NCBI GenBank assembly: GCA_041670885.1
Contig: JBAXYJ010000047.1
Location: forward strand, 1-14,387
Direction of reading: 5' to 3'
Origin: JAJBWD01 sp041670885
GTDB taxonomy: Bacteria; Bacillota; Clostridia; Clostridiales; Clostridiaceae
Length of the DNA: 14,387 bases
This document shows, piece after piece, positions 14,374 to 14,387 of the stretch (the stretch's first letter is position 1; every line of letters begins with the position of its first letter). Under the pieces are notes generated by a model. It did no database searches and had not been told where the DNA came from. It worked only from the letters and a program-made list of their open reading frames with translations. Position numbers and translations under genes: made by a program.

Positions 14374-14387
14374 TTGTTAACACTTAA
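14374..14387. promoter_or_regulatory. Rex-type redox operator upstream of adhE (cut by window edge)
   Basis: TTGTTA-ACAC-TTAA matches every visible position of the clostridial Rex consensus TTGTTANNNNTTAACAA; the last three bases lie outside the window. It sits 20 bases before the adhE start on the minus strand, between the ribosome binding site and the expected promoter. Rex releases such sites when NADH rises, and adhE genes are known Rex targets in clostridia. Confidence 0.7.

Noticed and set aside
1..14387. CRISPR array, tRNA, rRNA or complete insertion sequence
   Set aside because: No regularly spaced repeats, no tRNA or rRNA sequence and no transposase reading frame were seen on either strand.

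Overview
The window looks like the chromosome of a low-GC, Gram-positive, motile anaerobe, almost certainly a Clostridium or close relative. The reasons are AT-rich coding DNA, strong Shine-Dalgarno sites that often precede TTG starts, a natural FliR-FlhB fusion, an AdhE-type bifunctional alcohol dehydrogenase with a Rex-like site at its promoter, and close similarity of the flagellar genes to clostridial and bacillar proteins. I do not name a species.

Positions 1-9954 are the distal part of a large flagellar operon on the + strand. It opens inside fliP, followed by fliQ, a fused fliR-flhB and flhA (type III export gate), flhF and flhG (SRP-type GTPase and MinD-type ATPase for flagellar placement and number), a YcgR-like PilZ protein (c-di-GMP response), the motility sigma factor fliA, a SwrB-like membrane/coiled-coil protein, a small membrane-protein locus that appears split by a frameshift, and two rod/hook-family genes (FlgF- and FlgG-like). 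Genes are packed with ATGA or TAATG overlaps or gaps of a few bases, so translation is probably coupled. A small ComFB-family gene (10014-10277) follows, possibly with its own weak promoter, and ends at a clear intrinsic terminator. PilZ and ComFB give the locus two candidate cyclic-dinucleotide sensors.

Positions 10321-11768 are accessory in character. A minus-strand membrane protein with a VanZ-like residue signature and a plus-strand TIM-barrel protein of unknown substrate are transcribed divergently from an AT-rich region of about 140 bp. There an imperfect palindrome overlaps the predicted minus-strand promoter. Downstream of the barrel gene is a roughly 100-bp structured element whose middle segment can pair with either its left or its right neighbour. 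It recalls IS200/IS605 ends or omega-RNA scaffolds, but that identification is tentative.

Positions 11736-14387 hold adhE on the minus strand: bifunctional acetaldehyde-CoA/alcohol dehydrogenase, with an 11-bp-stem terminator at its 3' end and a Rex-type redox operator, cut by the window edge, just upstream of its ribosome binding site.

Most of the window is conserved motility and fermentation machinery. The least explained parts are the structured element at 11594-11695, the split small gene at 8233-8426 and the VanZ-like gene with its palindromic promoter.
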